Below are positions 1-11,185 of a stretch of DNA of 64,000 nt, in pieces (positions within the stretch are counted from its first letter, which is position 1; every line of letters starts with the position of its first letter). Both the position numbers and the translations under genes were made by a program. The DNA is from Sisyra terminalis (lineage: Eukaryota; Arthropoda; Insecta; Neuroptera; Sisyridae), in NCBI GenBank assembly GCA_958496175.1, contig OY292277.1, positions 50,355,050 through 50,419,049 of the forward strand, in the 5' to 3' direction. The notes under the pieces are model-generated. The model saw only the letters and a program-made list of their open reading frames with translations. It made no database searches and was not told the DNA's origin.

Positions 1-105
1 CAATAAATTTTGTGGTAGGAAATTTGATGTTCTACAGAAAAATCCATACTCTTTGTCGATAAAATTAAGTTCAAAATTAATAAATTAATAATAAAATTAA
101 TTAAG

Positions 106-1415
106 AAAATCATCTCTTATTCAACGACATTATAAGCGCTTAAAGTTTGGATGGTTTGATGATTTCTTCTGGCACTTTGATGGTCGATTTCATCCCTTAA
201 ACGTAGTTTGTTTTCGGAAAAATTTGCACAGTATGTCAGGTGGACTTAGACTTTCGATTGGCATCCTTAAAAAACAATTCGAAAATATAAAGGATTTTCG
301 TGAAAAATCAACGATGGTAAACTCACGGTTTTTTTTGGGGCCAAAAATATTTTTTTTAACCATGTTTAAGGGATGAAATCAACCATCAAAGTGCCAGAAG
401 AAATCATCAAACCATCCAAACTTCAATCGCATGTAACTCTGTTAAATAAGGGTTTTTTTTTTTGCGAAAAATATTATTTTTTTTCGAATTTGAAATATAT
501 TGTTATATTATCGTTTAAAACATTGTTATGAACCCAAAACTGTACTTGGTTCGAAAATCATCCCTTATTTAACGATGGTACATTCGATTTAAGTTTAGAC
601 GGCTTAATAAATTCTTGTGGCACTTTAATGGTCGATTTCATCCCTTAAATGTGGTTTATTTTCAAAAAAAATTCTCAGCAATGGCGAGTTGACTTAAACT
701 TTCGATTAGCATCCTAAGAAACTAGGTTTTAAATTTGACGATTTTCGTGAAAAATCAACGATGGAACCCTCGGTTTTTTAACCAAAAATTTTTTTTTTTC
801 GAATTCGAAATATATTGTTATTTTATCGTTTAAAACATTGTTACAAACCTAAAACTATACTTGGTTCGAAAATCATCCCTTATTTAACGATATTATATGC
901 GATTGAAGTTTGGATGGTTTGATGATCCCTTTTGCCAATTTAATGATCGATTTCATTCCTTAAACGTTGTTTATTTTTAGAAAAATTTGTTCAGCATGTA
1001 CAGATGGACTTAGACTTTCGATTGGCATCCTAAAAAAAAAATTAATTTGACGATTTTCATGAAAAAACAACGATGGTTAATCCACAATTTTTTTTTGACC
1101 AAAAAGTTTTTTGTTTCCAATTCGAAATAGATTGTTATATTATCGTTTAATACATTGTTACGAATCCGGAAGTCTTTTTTGATCGAAAATCATCCCTTAT
1201 ATATCGACGTTATAAGCTCTTGAAGTTTAGATGGTTTGAATGTTTCGTCTGGCACTTTGATGGTCGATTTCATCCCTTAAAAGTGGTTTGTTTTCAGAAA
1301 AATTTACACAGCATTTACAGATGAACTTATCCTATTGATTGGCATCCTTAATTAATTTTAAATTTGACGATTTTCGTAAAAAGTCAACGATGGTTAACCT
1401 ATAGTTTTTTTGGGC
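106..1415. repeat. Tandem array of ~316-bp units
   Basis: The phrase AAAATCATCCCTTATTTAACG, or a close variant, recurs at about 106, 554, 869 and 1186. Each is followed by the same order of landmarks: a GGATGGTTTGATGA-like stretch, TGGTCGATTTCATCCCTTAAA, ACTTTCGATTGGCATCC, a GATTTTCGTGAAAAATCAACG-like stretch and a poly-T tract. The last two spacings are 315 and 317 bp. The first is about 448 bp because it carries an inverted piece. The units are clearly diverged, so this is an old satellite-like array. I see no coding potential in it. Confidence 0.9.
361..452 (-). repeat. Inverted partial unit inside the array
   Basis: This segment is the reverse complement of the first ~90 bp of the array unit: it reads backwards through TTTAAGGGATGAAATC, GTGCCAGAAGAAATC and AAACCATCCAAACTTC. 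It faces the direct copy at about 109-204, so the two could fold into a hairpin with a loop of roughly 155 bases. It also explains why the first spacing in the array is about 130 bp longer than the others. Confidence 0.85.
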
Positions 1416-1548
1416 TTCGGTTCTTTAATTTATTCCCTAACGTAGGACACTTGGAGGAAGTCTGAAATAATTCATTCATCTTAAAAAAAGTATTTTAAAT
1501 AAAAAAAAAAATAAACTTTAGTAGGGGTGCCAAAATTGTTTCCTGATT

Positions 1549-1612
1549 AAAAAATATGCATTTTTCAAAAAAAAAAATATGCATTTTTCAAAAAAAAAAA
1601 AATATGCATTTT
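1549..1612. repeat. Short tandem repeat, three units
   Basis: Three head-to-tail copies of an A-tract followed by ATATGCATTTT, with a period of about 20-22 bases. Confidence 0.85.
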
Positions 1613-4100
1613 ATAAAGTTATATAAGTAGTTGTAAATTTGTTATAAGATAGACATTAATTCACCCTTAAATTTATTAAAATTTTAAATAAATCTGTGGA
1701 GTTAGCTTTGAGGAAAAAAAATTGTTTTTCATTATTTATTTTTTCTCGCAAAGACAAATTGAGATAGAAATCGGGAATTTCTTGGATCTTAGTATTTAAT
1801 TAGTAACCTAAAAGCTACTACGTATCACTTGAAGTCTCATTTAAATATCTTTCCGGGGTTGATTTCCAATTCTTGTACCCCTAGGCACTTTATAGATAGT
1901 GAATTTAACGGAGGGAAAAACAGAGGGCACTCGACCTAACATGTATATTCTTTTAACCAGACTTATTACTACAGAGTAGTCCAATAAAATTAATTTAATA
2001 TTTGATTTTATAAGAAATAAATTAAAGTTTGTATCACTTAAATTGGAAAACTCTAGTTGTTTTTAAGGGTGGAAAAACAAAAGAATTGTGGATATACAGG
2101 GATTCAAAAATATTTGCCTACAAAAATATAACGACCATTAAGAGCTCCTCAATAATAATTTAATACTTTTTTTTTAAAAAATTTTCGTTTCTGGAAAATC
2201 GAGAAAATTTGTTTGTTAAGGTAGCAAAATTTCATTGCTACAATTTCTCACTAAGAATGGGTCTTCCATGTTAATTAAGATAACCGTACACGTAACAATT
2301 AAAACTAAAGATTGACCAGATTGATACCAGGAAGCTGTAAGCTCTAATTTTGATTTTCCAATTACTTTCCAATCAAAGTTAATGCTTTTTATAAGCAAAA
2401 AACAATTCTGAAACCATAGGCAGAAAAGCATTCCGAATATTTCATCAAACCTTGATACCCTCTCAAATTTCGAAATCATTCCAAATTTTTTTTCGGTTAA
2501 CAATGTTTCTAAAATTCCCTAAACAAAAACTTAATATTTTAATCAATTTTGGAGAGTAAATTTCGAAAAACTATTGGTCGGAAAATAGGTTAAAATACGG
2601 GAAAATCATATTCGGATAGTTTGTAATTAATTTTTCAATCCTTCCAAAGCGATGATTAATCATATTGAGCTTAAATTTTGATGATTAAATTTTTGATAAT
2701 TTTTACACATTTTATGCTTCAAAATAAATAAAAATATTATTGACTTAATGAATCATTTGTAATTGAAGTGAATAACTCTATAGACTCGGATTGTTCCCAC
2801 GAAATAAATATATGAGTTCCTTTTAAACTTTCTATCACAAAAGTTTGCCAAGCCTTGGAAAAAAACGTAGAGATATTAACGTTAAAGCACATCGTATCTC
2901 ACAATAATTATTCAAAATTTCATTTTGATAATTTCTGTCTCATAAATCATCAAATTACTGATTCTTACAAAATTACTTCCAATCTTATATCACTCGGAAA
3001 AATTCCTCCGTAATAAATTACAAATCATTTCCAAGCAATGCCAGTTGAGTAAAAAAGCTTCGTATTATATATTGAAGGACATAAAACTAGCGTAGCATAA
3101 ATTCAAAATAATTCAAATGATATATAATTCATAAATATTTAACAAAATTCAAATTATCATTATCTTTTACCAACTGAAAAAAGAAATAAAAATAATCACT
3201 TTACAGTTCAACGATCTGATTTCTCTCCACACAAATTGCCCCAGTCACATCATCCGAAATGATTATTATTTAATAAATATTTGATAAATCTGATTTCTTA
3301 AACGAAATTAATTTTTATTCTTTTAAACGCGTCACGTTTATTTATTATGCTGATTGAAGTCGAGCGACTGGAAAATCTCAAGCGACGACTTGAGCTATTT
3401 TCATCCGGCAAAATGAAAAACCATTTGATTGAGATGAAAATGTGGGAAAGCGGAAAACGCATGTATGACAGAGAAAACTATATATTCACAGTGGTATAAA
3501 TGATTATACAAACAAAATTAGTAGGTGGTCGTAGATTTTAATGTTTTCTTCATAAACCGATCAAATATGACATGTGATTTCAAACAGATTTCAATGGATT
3601 ATGTTTATGGATTTATGCATTTTATTTTCATTAAAAATAAACTGCATTTATTCATAGAAATCTTCCTCTTGTGTTTTTCTCCGACTAAAGCAGAGCTTTA
3701 TTTTATCAAACAATTCCCAAATTGACAACGAAGGACATTTGAAGGAAAATTTAAATTTTTTTTTGTGCTGATCGAAAGATATTATGAATACTTAAACACG
3801 AACGAAATATTTTCACTTCAATTATTTATGAGGTGACAAATTAGCTGAATTGAAAATGGTTTTAATGAGTTCGAGAGAATAAGAAGAATTATTGAAAGGT
3901 TGGTGTCATTACTTATTAGAGATGGAAATTCTTTGATTAAAAAAATTATAGAACCTGTCACGAATACATTTCATCAGTCATGAATTATTTAGTTTGAAAG
4001 GTAATAAATATGTAAAGACTTTAATACATACAAATTATATAAGACCTTTAAATGCATTGGATATTAAATAACATAAAAAAGTAATATTATCTAATATATA
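1613..4100. other. Unique AT-rich DNA, no recognisable gene
   Basis: I find no transposon protein, RNA gene or internal repeat here. Short open frames are broken and have the composition of AT-rich noise. The one stretch that stands out is 3320-3500, which is less AT-rich and holds a 50-codon open frame, listed separately. Confidence 0.5.
3347..3499 (+). other. 50-codon open frame of unknown status
   Basis: An ATG at 3347 opens 50 codons to a TAA at 3497-3499. The product would be charged and amphipathic, with spaced leucines (MLIEVERLENLKRRLEL at the N terminus) and no signal peptide or membrane segment. Local base composition is visibly less AT-rich than the surroundings. I do not recognise the sequence. 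A conserved non-coding element or chance are at least as likely as a small peptide. There is no neighbouring exon or splice signal to support it. Confidence 0.12.
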
Positions 4101-4744
4101 TAAGACTGGGCCAAAAAAATCAATAATTTTATTTTTTTGAAAAGTATATCAAAAATATTGTTCAAGGTGACAAAAAAAAAATATCGGAAAGGTTTGAGCC
4201 CTTAATATTAATATTAAGAGGTCAATCATTTTTAATTTCGATTTTTTATTTGTGCTTTCATTTTTGCGTCAGTGCTGTCAAACTATCAAGGTAAAAAAAA
4301 TCATCTGCACATATATTTAAAGAAAATTAAATTCCCTACAAAAAACGTGTCATTAAAAATTTTTGCCAGACACGCCGTTTCCGAATAATCAAGCTTCAGA
4401 CATTGATATAATTTTTAGATTTATCTTTTTTATTTTGGAATTTTGTAACTAACGAACAAATAAATATATAGAAATGAACAGTATAGATTCTTAAAGAGCA
4501 TTTAATGTTCTACAAAAAAGGTCTCTTAACATTTTTACATAAAATTTCTTTTTCAAAAGTTATTCACAATTAAAGTTGAAGAAAAAATTAAATTATTGTT
4601 TTTTTCGTTGTTGAACCAATTTTGAAATAGTGATTTTATGTAAAAACGTTAAGAGACCTTTTTTGTAGAACATTAAATGCCCTTCAAGAATCTATACTGT
4701 TCATTTCTATATATTTTTTTGTTCGATTTTTTTGGCTCAGTCTA
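4101..4744. mobile_element. Foldback element, family F1, deleted copy
   Basis: It opens with TAAGACTGGGCCAAAAAAATC and closes with GATTTTTTTGGCTCAGTCTA, imperfect inverted ends. Inside are the F1 landmarks: TTAATATTAATATTAAGAG near 4205, CCGTTTCCGAATAATC near 4378, CTACAAAAAAGGTCTC near 4512 and its inverse near 4655. The right arm resumes its mirror image only as far as the CCTTTTTTGTAG motif and then jumps to the terminus, so the outer right arm is deleted compared with the copy at 8482-9448. No protein is encoded. The flanks (CTAATATA on both sides) allow a target duplication but are too simple to prove it. Confidence 0.8.
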
Positions 4745-4753
4745 ATATATATA

Positions 4754-4835
4754 CTAGGGTGTTTATTTTTTTTTTTGGTCCCATCGTGAAATTTTGTTGG
4801 AAATACCAAAAAAAAAAAAAAATAGATGACAATTC
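4754..4835. mobile_element. Foldback family F2, terminal fragment
   Basis: It begins with TAGGGTGTTTATTTTTT and continues with GGTCCCATCGTGAAATTTTG and TTGGAAATACC, matching the terminal ~80 bp of the F2 elements at 11393 and 42821. Only one end is present. It lies ten bases from the F1 element to its left. Confidence 0.7.
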
Positions 4836-4984
4836 TTAAAAAACCCCGAACATTTTTTCTGCCTTTAGTTTGTTATAAGACCATTTGTCTTATTCTTTTA
4901 TGATTGTATTTTCTGTATTTATGGAGTAGGTCATCGAGGGTGTAATTATTGATATTTATAATAATTTGGCTTGGGCCACTTTTA

Positions 4985-5750
4985 AAATTTGTATAGAATT
5001 TCCGCGAAAAAGCGAGGATATATAAATCTAGCGGTAGTATCCTTAATTCCTTATAAAGGTCGTGTACCTTGTATTTGGCTGAGTAGTTTCCCAGAATTCT
5101 TAATAATTTATTTTGGACTCTTTATAATGTCAGATACTTGGTTTTGCTTACTGAACTCCATACTGGACATGCATATGTTAGCACTGGTCTGAGCACTGTT
5201 TTATAAATCATAAATTTATTGTTGGTAGACAGCCTTGATTGTCTATTTAGCAATGGATATAAGATGTTAGTTCGGGCCATTAATTTGTTTTTAGATAGTT
5301 TGATGGGTTCAGTAAAGTTTAGTCTGGAATCCAGTTGCATCGCAAGTATCCAACTGTTTTTGCCCATTCTATATTTTTCCCATTTACGAATATCTTGTAA
5401 TAGTTGTTAGGTCTTCTTCTAGTGAATAGGATATCTTCAGTTTTGTTATCATTGGCCTTATTTTCTTTTTTTTAAAAAATGCCATTATTCTGTTTAAAAC
5501 TTTGATTATTCTGTTGGCCATTGTATCAGATCTCCAGGAAGATCCAAAAATTGCTGTATCGTCAGCATATAGGAAAAGAAAAGTTTCGGGTGTCCGTGAG
5601 ATATCATTTATATAAAGAATAAATAGAATAGGTCCCATAATAGACCATTGAGGGCCTCCAGCCTTAATGAATTTGCTATTAGACATTTCATTTTTGATTT
5701 GCACACAAAATTGGCGCTCTTTGAGATAACTCCATATTATTATTGTAATG
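4985..5750 (-). pseudogene. Jockey-like LINE reverse transcriptase relic
   Basis: On the minus strand, reading down from about 5750, the translation gives WSYLKERQF, then a degraded GVPQGS-type box (GGPQWSIMGPILFILYINDI) and the catalytic LYADDTAI box. A frameshift follows, then the thumb region with LDSRLNF and VLRPVLTYACPVW, and a C-terminal LYKELRILPLDLYI. This order is that of the RT domain of Jockey-group non-LTR retrotransposons. The element would copy its RNA into DNA at a nicked target. Here only about 250 residues survive; the endonuclease and the N-terminal RT blocks are missing, and the frame is broken between the YADD box and the thumb (about 5368-5384). It is a 5'-truncated dead copy. 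The clade is inferred from motifs only. Confidence 0.85.
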
Positions 5751-6260
5751 TATCATTGACCTTTATTGGATATTAAAGATTTTATTGGATATTACCACTT
5801 TTAAACAATTTTATTAGGATAAGATCTTCATATCCTATTAATCTGAAAAACAGCAAAGAAGAAAGTATTACCAAAAAAATATTAGTCAATTTTTAATAAT
5901 TTATCAAGAAAAAAGGGGTAAAACTTGTAAAGTGAAAAATAAATAAGAAATGGAATTTCCTTGAGAAATATATTAAGTTTGTTTGAATTACAAGATTCCA
6001 TTTAAAATAAATTGAAAAATCATTTTAGTTTTAAATTGAACTGTTAAGTTCAAAGTGCATACAAAGTAGTGTTTGCATTATGTGTAGTGTGTACACAGAT
6101 GTGCATTGCAAAGGACTTCTGAATGCAAATTATTGTACTGTTCATGTAATTTTACATGTTTTCTACACATTTAGCATTTGTAAATTGAAAATATTTTTGG
6201 AATTATGTTCAAAGTTTGAAATAATTTGGATTTATTTACTTTGAAAATAATTTTTCAAGA
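5751..6260. other. AT-rich spacer, no recognisable feature
   Basis: No coding, RNA or repeat signal that I can support. It separates the Jockey-like relic from the broken PLE to its right. Confidence 0.4.
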
Positions 6261-6261
6261 G

Positions 6262-6455
6262 AGAGTTTCAACAGGAATTTTTTATTACTAATTGCATATA
6301 AAATGATTTCTAATATATAATTTATCATTAAGGATATTGATTAAATCCAGATTGTGAGATTTATATATTTCATATTATTCCAAGGTGTTCATAAATGATC
6401 TTTTCTTGCAAATAGGTAGATGTATTAAGATTTTCTTCGTTAGATATTTGGTAGT
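6262..6455 (-). pseudogene. PLE C-terminal end with deleted ribozyme remnant
   Basis: On the minus strand the frame reads IHLPICKKRSFMNTLE, a stop, then YEIYKSHNLDLINILNDKL. It aligns with the intact-looking PLE tail at 20038-20181 (NTLEEYEIYK...NILNDKL). This is the C-terminal end of the GIY-YIG endonuclease half of a Penelope-like element. Downstream, CCTGTTGAAACTC at about 6265-6285 matches the end of the hammerhead-like motif found after the 20181 stop, but the CTGATGA half is missing. It is the 3' end of the PLE whose other part lies at 7225-7530. Confidence 0.65.
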
Positions 6456-7218
6456 TTTTATTTTTTTATTTACATATTTTATTTTTGCACCATCTATCTC
6501 TTGGCAATAATTGCAACACTCATCGGCTAGTTGTGTCCAATGACACAATAAACATGAAAAATTATTGTTAAACAACAGTACCTAATAATATATTAAATAT
6601 AATTAAATTATAAATAGTTTTTAGACGCTTATCATCCGCACTGTTATCAAGCAGATTCAAGGCAAGGTGGTTTGAATGATCATTAAGTCTAGTTTGATAA
6701 ACTCGCTCTCTTCAAATGATCACAATCTTCACATGTTCCACCTGTAGATCATCGTGGATTCTTACATTATTTATGGTACCATGGTGCATCGATTATTGAC
6801 CGCAGAACTTTGGATTGAAATCTTTGAATTATTTTCACGTTTGTGAGTTGGATGCTGGGTCCCAAAGTTCCATTCCATAGGTCCAAATTGGTTATTATTA
6901 TTGATTTGTACAGAACCGATTTGTTTTCTATGGTCAACTGTGATTTGTGACCAATTAGCCAATAGAACTTTCCGTATTTTTTTTTAAGCTGCTTTCTTTT
7001 TTCTTTTATGTGTTTTGTCCAAGCTGACCGTCTATCCAGGTACATTCCCAAATACTTGACATGATCCGTTTGGGGTACCTCTGTTTTATTGAGCATTACT
7101 GGCGGGCAGTACTGTTTTCGGGTAGTGAAAGTAACAAGGACTGATTTCTTTTTATTCATATTTATTTTCCACTTGTCAGCCCACCTGCAATACTCTGTTA
7201 AAACACGCTGGTTGTAAA
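6456..7218 (-). pseudogene. Jockey-like LINE 3' half inserted in a PLE
   Basis: Minus-strand translation from 7218 gives EYCRWADKWKINMNKKKS, then VKYLGMYLDRR, WTKHIKEKRKQLKKKYGK, FYWLIGHKSQL and IIQRFQSKVLRSIIDAPW. These are the RT thumb and C-terminal region of a Jockey-like LINE, and the same family as 19330-20024. The RT catalytic core is absent, so this is a 5'-truncated copy. Beyond the coding part, the shared tail TGCAATTATTGCCAAGAG near 6508 also occurs near 19965, which confirms one family. The A-rich end at about 6456-6470 abuts PLE sequence on one side and the N-terminal break abuts PLE on the other. It is therefore nested in the PLE. Confidence 0.85.
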
Positions 7219-7224
7219 ATTTGA

Positions 7225-7530
7225 AGATAATTTTTCAGGATGTATGCTCCTTATATCTAGTACCAAAAGATATACCAGTTTGACCAATATAAAATGTTTC
7301 ACATGAACTACCTCTAATTTTAAAAATTCGTTATTCGTTATTTGTTGTTATTTGTTGAAAATGTGATGTAAATATTATTTTTCTGTAACAAATTGGCGAT
7401 TGTAATTGCAATTACAATGAGGAGACTATTTATTATCTTTCTCTATTCTTCGGGTAAAATTATTTTTTGGGTAGTTTTGATATTATTTTATCTATAATTA
7501 AGCTTTTGTATCCATTGGTTATGGCTAGGG
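7225..7530 (-). pseudogene. PLE fragment: RT tail and GIY-YIG start
   Basis: Read on the minus strand from 7530: AITNGYKSLIIDKIISKLPKK, matching AITYGYNSSIVGKIISKF of the 17-18 kb PLE. A degraded linker follows, then RIFKIRGSSCETFYIGQTG and SFGTRYKEH. The last part is the GIY-YIG endonuclease core (FYIGQTG) with the upstream Cys-type KxxCGSC box changed to KIRGSSC. The product would nick target DNA for retrotransposition. Several stops and shifts make it non-functional. It ends where the Jockey-like segment begins, and its C-terminal remainder reappears at 6262-6455. Confidence 0.75.
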
Positions 7531-8481
7531 ATTGCAATATTGGACCAACAATTCAATACCAGTATTCGGTATTTTTTAGATTTTATCACCGTTTGAAGGA
7601 ATTTTAGAAAAAGAAAGAAAATTAGGTGTTTCTTTGATTTGTTGTCCAATTTTATTACGGAAAGTAAATATCACAAAAACATTTTTTATTTATAAATTAT
7701 AATATTTATAAAAGAATCACGAAAAACGAAAACAAAAATAGATATCTTATGAACTTAAATCACAAAAAGCTCAACTTGTTAAATTGAAGAGATTAATAGT
7801 CTCAGAAAACGTAGAACAAAGATCTATAAGTTCCTCACCTACCTGGTGGACTAACCAAGTTTTATGGATCCTTAAATATTGCCCGATTTATGATCGCGAT
7901 TCTCAGTGATGAAAGAACGATTAAAAGAATTCTTTGACATGAACAAATTTTCTTTAACATTAACCAACGATTATCTATCAAAGGCTCTTTTAATTGAAGT
8001 TAAGTTGAATTTTAACATTTTACTTCTTTATGCCCTCAATCCAAAACAAAAAAAAACTTGTACCTATTTAATCAGATAAAATCATTGATCAATAAAATAC
8101 GTCATGTTTCAAATCTTGTTACAGATTTTTCATTAAGATTTTTTTTCGTGATAAAATTCATAACTTTTGTTCTATTCATTGTTGAATTTGAAGTCTTGAG
8201 ATATATATTTTTTGGGCAAAATTGAAAGCTTGATTTACATCTACCGGATTTTCGGATTACCTTTTACGTTTACAAACGCACTCTACCAAAACATTAAGTA
8301 TACGTATAGATTACAATTTAAGGAAGAGGATTTGAGGAGTTATTAAGGAATGTGAAAATCGGTGAATATATAGTTATTATGTACACATGCCAAGATTGTC
8401 ATACATATTCGTGAATCCCTGAATTTATATGTGTGCTACAAGATGAATAAATCAGCGACTTAAGCTCATGATACTAAACAG
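7531..8481. other. AT-rich spacer, no gene seen
   Basis: No transposon protein, RNA gene or tandem repeat is visible. It lies between the broken PLE and the complete F1 element. Confidence 0.4.
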
Positions 8482-9448
8482 TAGACTGAGCCAAAAAAGT
8501 CAACTATTTTTTTTTTGAAAAGTATATCGAAAACATTGTTTAAGGCGACAAGAAAAAAATATCGGGAAGGTTTGAACCCTTAATATTAATATTAAGAGGT
8601 CTATCATCTTTAATTTAGATTTTTTATTTGTGTTTTCATTTTTGCGTCAATGCTGTCAAATTATCAAGGTAAAAAAATTCATCTGCATATATATCTATAG
8701 AAAATTAAATTCCCTACAAAAAACGTTTCTGTAGAAATTTTCGTCAAGCACGCCGTTTCCGAATTATCAAGCTTCAAACATTAATATAATTTTTATATTT
8801 ATCTTCGTTAATTTGGAATTTTGTAACTAACGAACAAATAAATATATAGAAATAAACATTACAGATTCTTAAAGAAAATTTAATGTTCTACAAAAAAGAT
8901 CTCTTAAAGTTTTTACATAAAATCACTTTTTCAAAAGTAATTCACAATTAAGGTTGAAGATAAAATTAAATAATTGTTTTTTTTGTTGTTGAACCAATTT
9001 TGAAAGAGTAATTTTATGTAAAAATGTTAAAAGACCTTTTTTGTAGAGCATTAAATTCCTTTCCAGAATCTATATTGTTAATTTCTATATATTTATTTGT
9101 TCGAAAGTTAAAAAATTCCAAAATAAAGAAGATAAATCTTAAAATTATATCAATGTTTAAAGCTTGATTATTCGGAAACGGCGTGTCTGACAAAAATTTT
9201 CAAAGAAACATTTCTTGTAGGGAATTTAATTTTCTATAAATATATGTGCAAATAAATTTTCTTATCTTGATAGTTTGACAACATTTACGCAAAACTGAAA
9301 GCACAAATAAAAAATCGAAATTAAAGATGATAGACCTCTTAATATTAATATTAATAACTCAAACCTTCCCGATTTCTTTTTGTCACCTTGAACAATATTT
9401 TCGATAAACTTTTCAAAAAAAAAATGTCGATTTTTTTGGTCCAGTCGA
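8482..9448. mobile_element. Foldback element, family F1, complete
   Basis: The element is a ~967-bp near-palindrome. It opens with TAGACTGAGCCAAAAAAG and ends with TTTTTTTGGTCCAGTCGA. The two arms mirror each other through TTAATATTAATATTAAGAG (8582 and about 9338), the CATTTTTGCGTCA region, the GCCGTTTCCGAATTATC region (8750 and about 9170) and CCTTTTTTGTAG-type motifs (8890 inverse, 9037). The 8-bp flanks CTAAACAG at 8474-8481 and 9449-9456 are identical, so a target duplication is visible. It encodes no protein, so it would need a transposase in trans. An 8-bp duplication with YAR-type ends fits hAT or P-like enzymes, but that is inference. Confidence 0.9.
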
Positions 9449-9456
9449 CTAAACAG

Positions 9457-11185
9457 ACAATATTGAGCTTTGCATCAAATTAATTCGCTGTATTTTTCAA
9501 TAAGGATGGAATTTACGTTAAATAAATTTACTAGAAATATTTATTATTTTCCACGAGAAAAAATCGTTGCTGATAAATCAAAAAAAAAAGCGCAGTTGCA
9601 CCCGAAATGTGAATTGAAAGTTCGCAAAAAAAAAAAATCAATGGTGCATTTTCTATGGTTTTTATTGATGCTGATTACTTTGTTAAACTTGTCTACTTTA
9701 AAGTAGCATTTTATTACCGGCGATTATCACGATGCCACTGTATTGCATTTGCCCGCTTACAGCTTCAATTTAATCGCACATTGCAGTTGCACTTGCACAC
9801 ATGCAATCACCATATTTCAGAATGAAAATCAATCATTTGGCTTTGCTCTTTAACCGTATAGTTTTCAACCTGTAACGGGAACGAAAACACATTGCAATTA
9901 TACACGCTTAATAAATGCAATTGATCAATCAATATTGATTTTAATTACAACAGTTCGATTACAGCAACAAGTTTCCCATCGGGGCGTGCATAAATATCTC
10001 AATATATATATATAAGCTCATCATAAATTATAGCGTTACATTTAAATTGAGAAAATTTTTCCGCTTGAACCACGCGTTATTAATTATGTAAAACTTGTCA
10101 AAAATTGCCTTATTTTTAAGTTTTTCATAATGACATACATAATTGGAACACAACAAGTCATAAATCAGTTAATTATAAACGGCTGAGGTGCCCATCATCG
10201 CCATCATCACCAGCCAAGATGTGCTAACACTAATTCGTAATTTGTTGCTTTTCTTCAGCCTCTTATTTTTCTTTGGTCTGAAATGTTTTAAAAACAGATT
10301 TCAAACGTTTGAATTTCGAAAATAAATCGAACAGTTCTGGCCGAAACGCCGTGGTGCAATTCATTAATCATTTAATTAATAAATATATCGTAAAACAGTT
10401 CATTTAATTACCGGCCCAACACTTTGGTTTTAATTAGTTTTAGAGACGAATATAAATTTCTTCGTGTCAGCTTGGAAGTAAGCGACTTTGATTTAAACGC
10501 AAGACAAAGATTTATGGAAAAATTTGTAATAAATATGCAAATACAGGTTTCCCACCATTTCATTCTATCGATACATACAAGAAAAATGTCTGCTCTAATA
10601 TTATTAAACACGTCAATCGTTTGATTAAATCGAAATTAAAAAAGAACTTAATCATAAAATGCCTCAATTCGTTTTAGAGAATCAATAAAAATCAATTTCA
10701 CTAACATATAAAAATTATTTTTTTTTTCCGAAGCAATGCTCGTAAATTCTAATAAAAGTCTCGTATAAAACTATTATATTTTTATTAATCACCGTTATGG
10801 AGACATAAAAATAGTTTAGCTTCTTTTTTTGTTGTTGGTTCTCTTCTTTTCTAGACGGAAATTTTCTCTTTGTACACGTAACGGGGTGGAATTAGTTATG
10901 GAAATAAAATGCTGCACTTTATTACGCTGGGGAAAATCAGGAAATTGTTGGAAAAAGTTGCTTTTTGGCGTTGCGATTTTAAATTTAATTTCAAAAAATG
11001 TGTAAGAGACGTTTCATGTGATATTTTTTTTTTTTTTGAGACTGCTAGTTATTGTGGTGGATTCCCTAAAGATTTTATAATAGAAAATGATGGTTTTGCA
11101 TGGGAAAAAAACCAGAGAAATATGGAATTATATGAACTATATCTTTTCTCAGATGAATATTAATATTTTATCAAAATTCAACCAA
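9457..11185. other. Unique block, possible regulatory DNA
   Basis: This stretch lacks recognisable repeats and is less AT-rich in places (9700-9990, 10170-10260, 10330-10560). It contains runs such as GCCCATCATCGCCATCATC. I see no exon with convincing splice signals. A (TA)n tract sits at about 10003-10014. It may hold conserved non-coding elements of a nearby gene, but nothing in the sequence names one. Confidence 0.35.
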
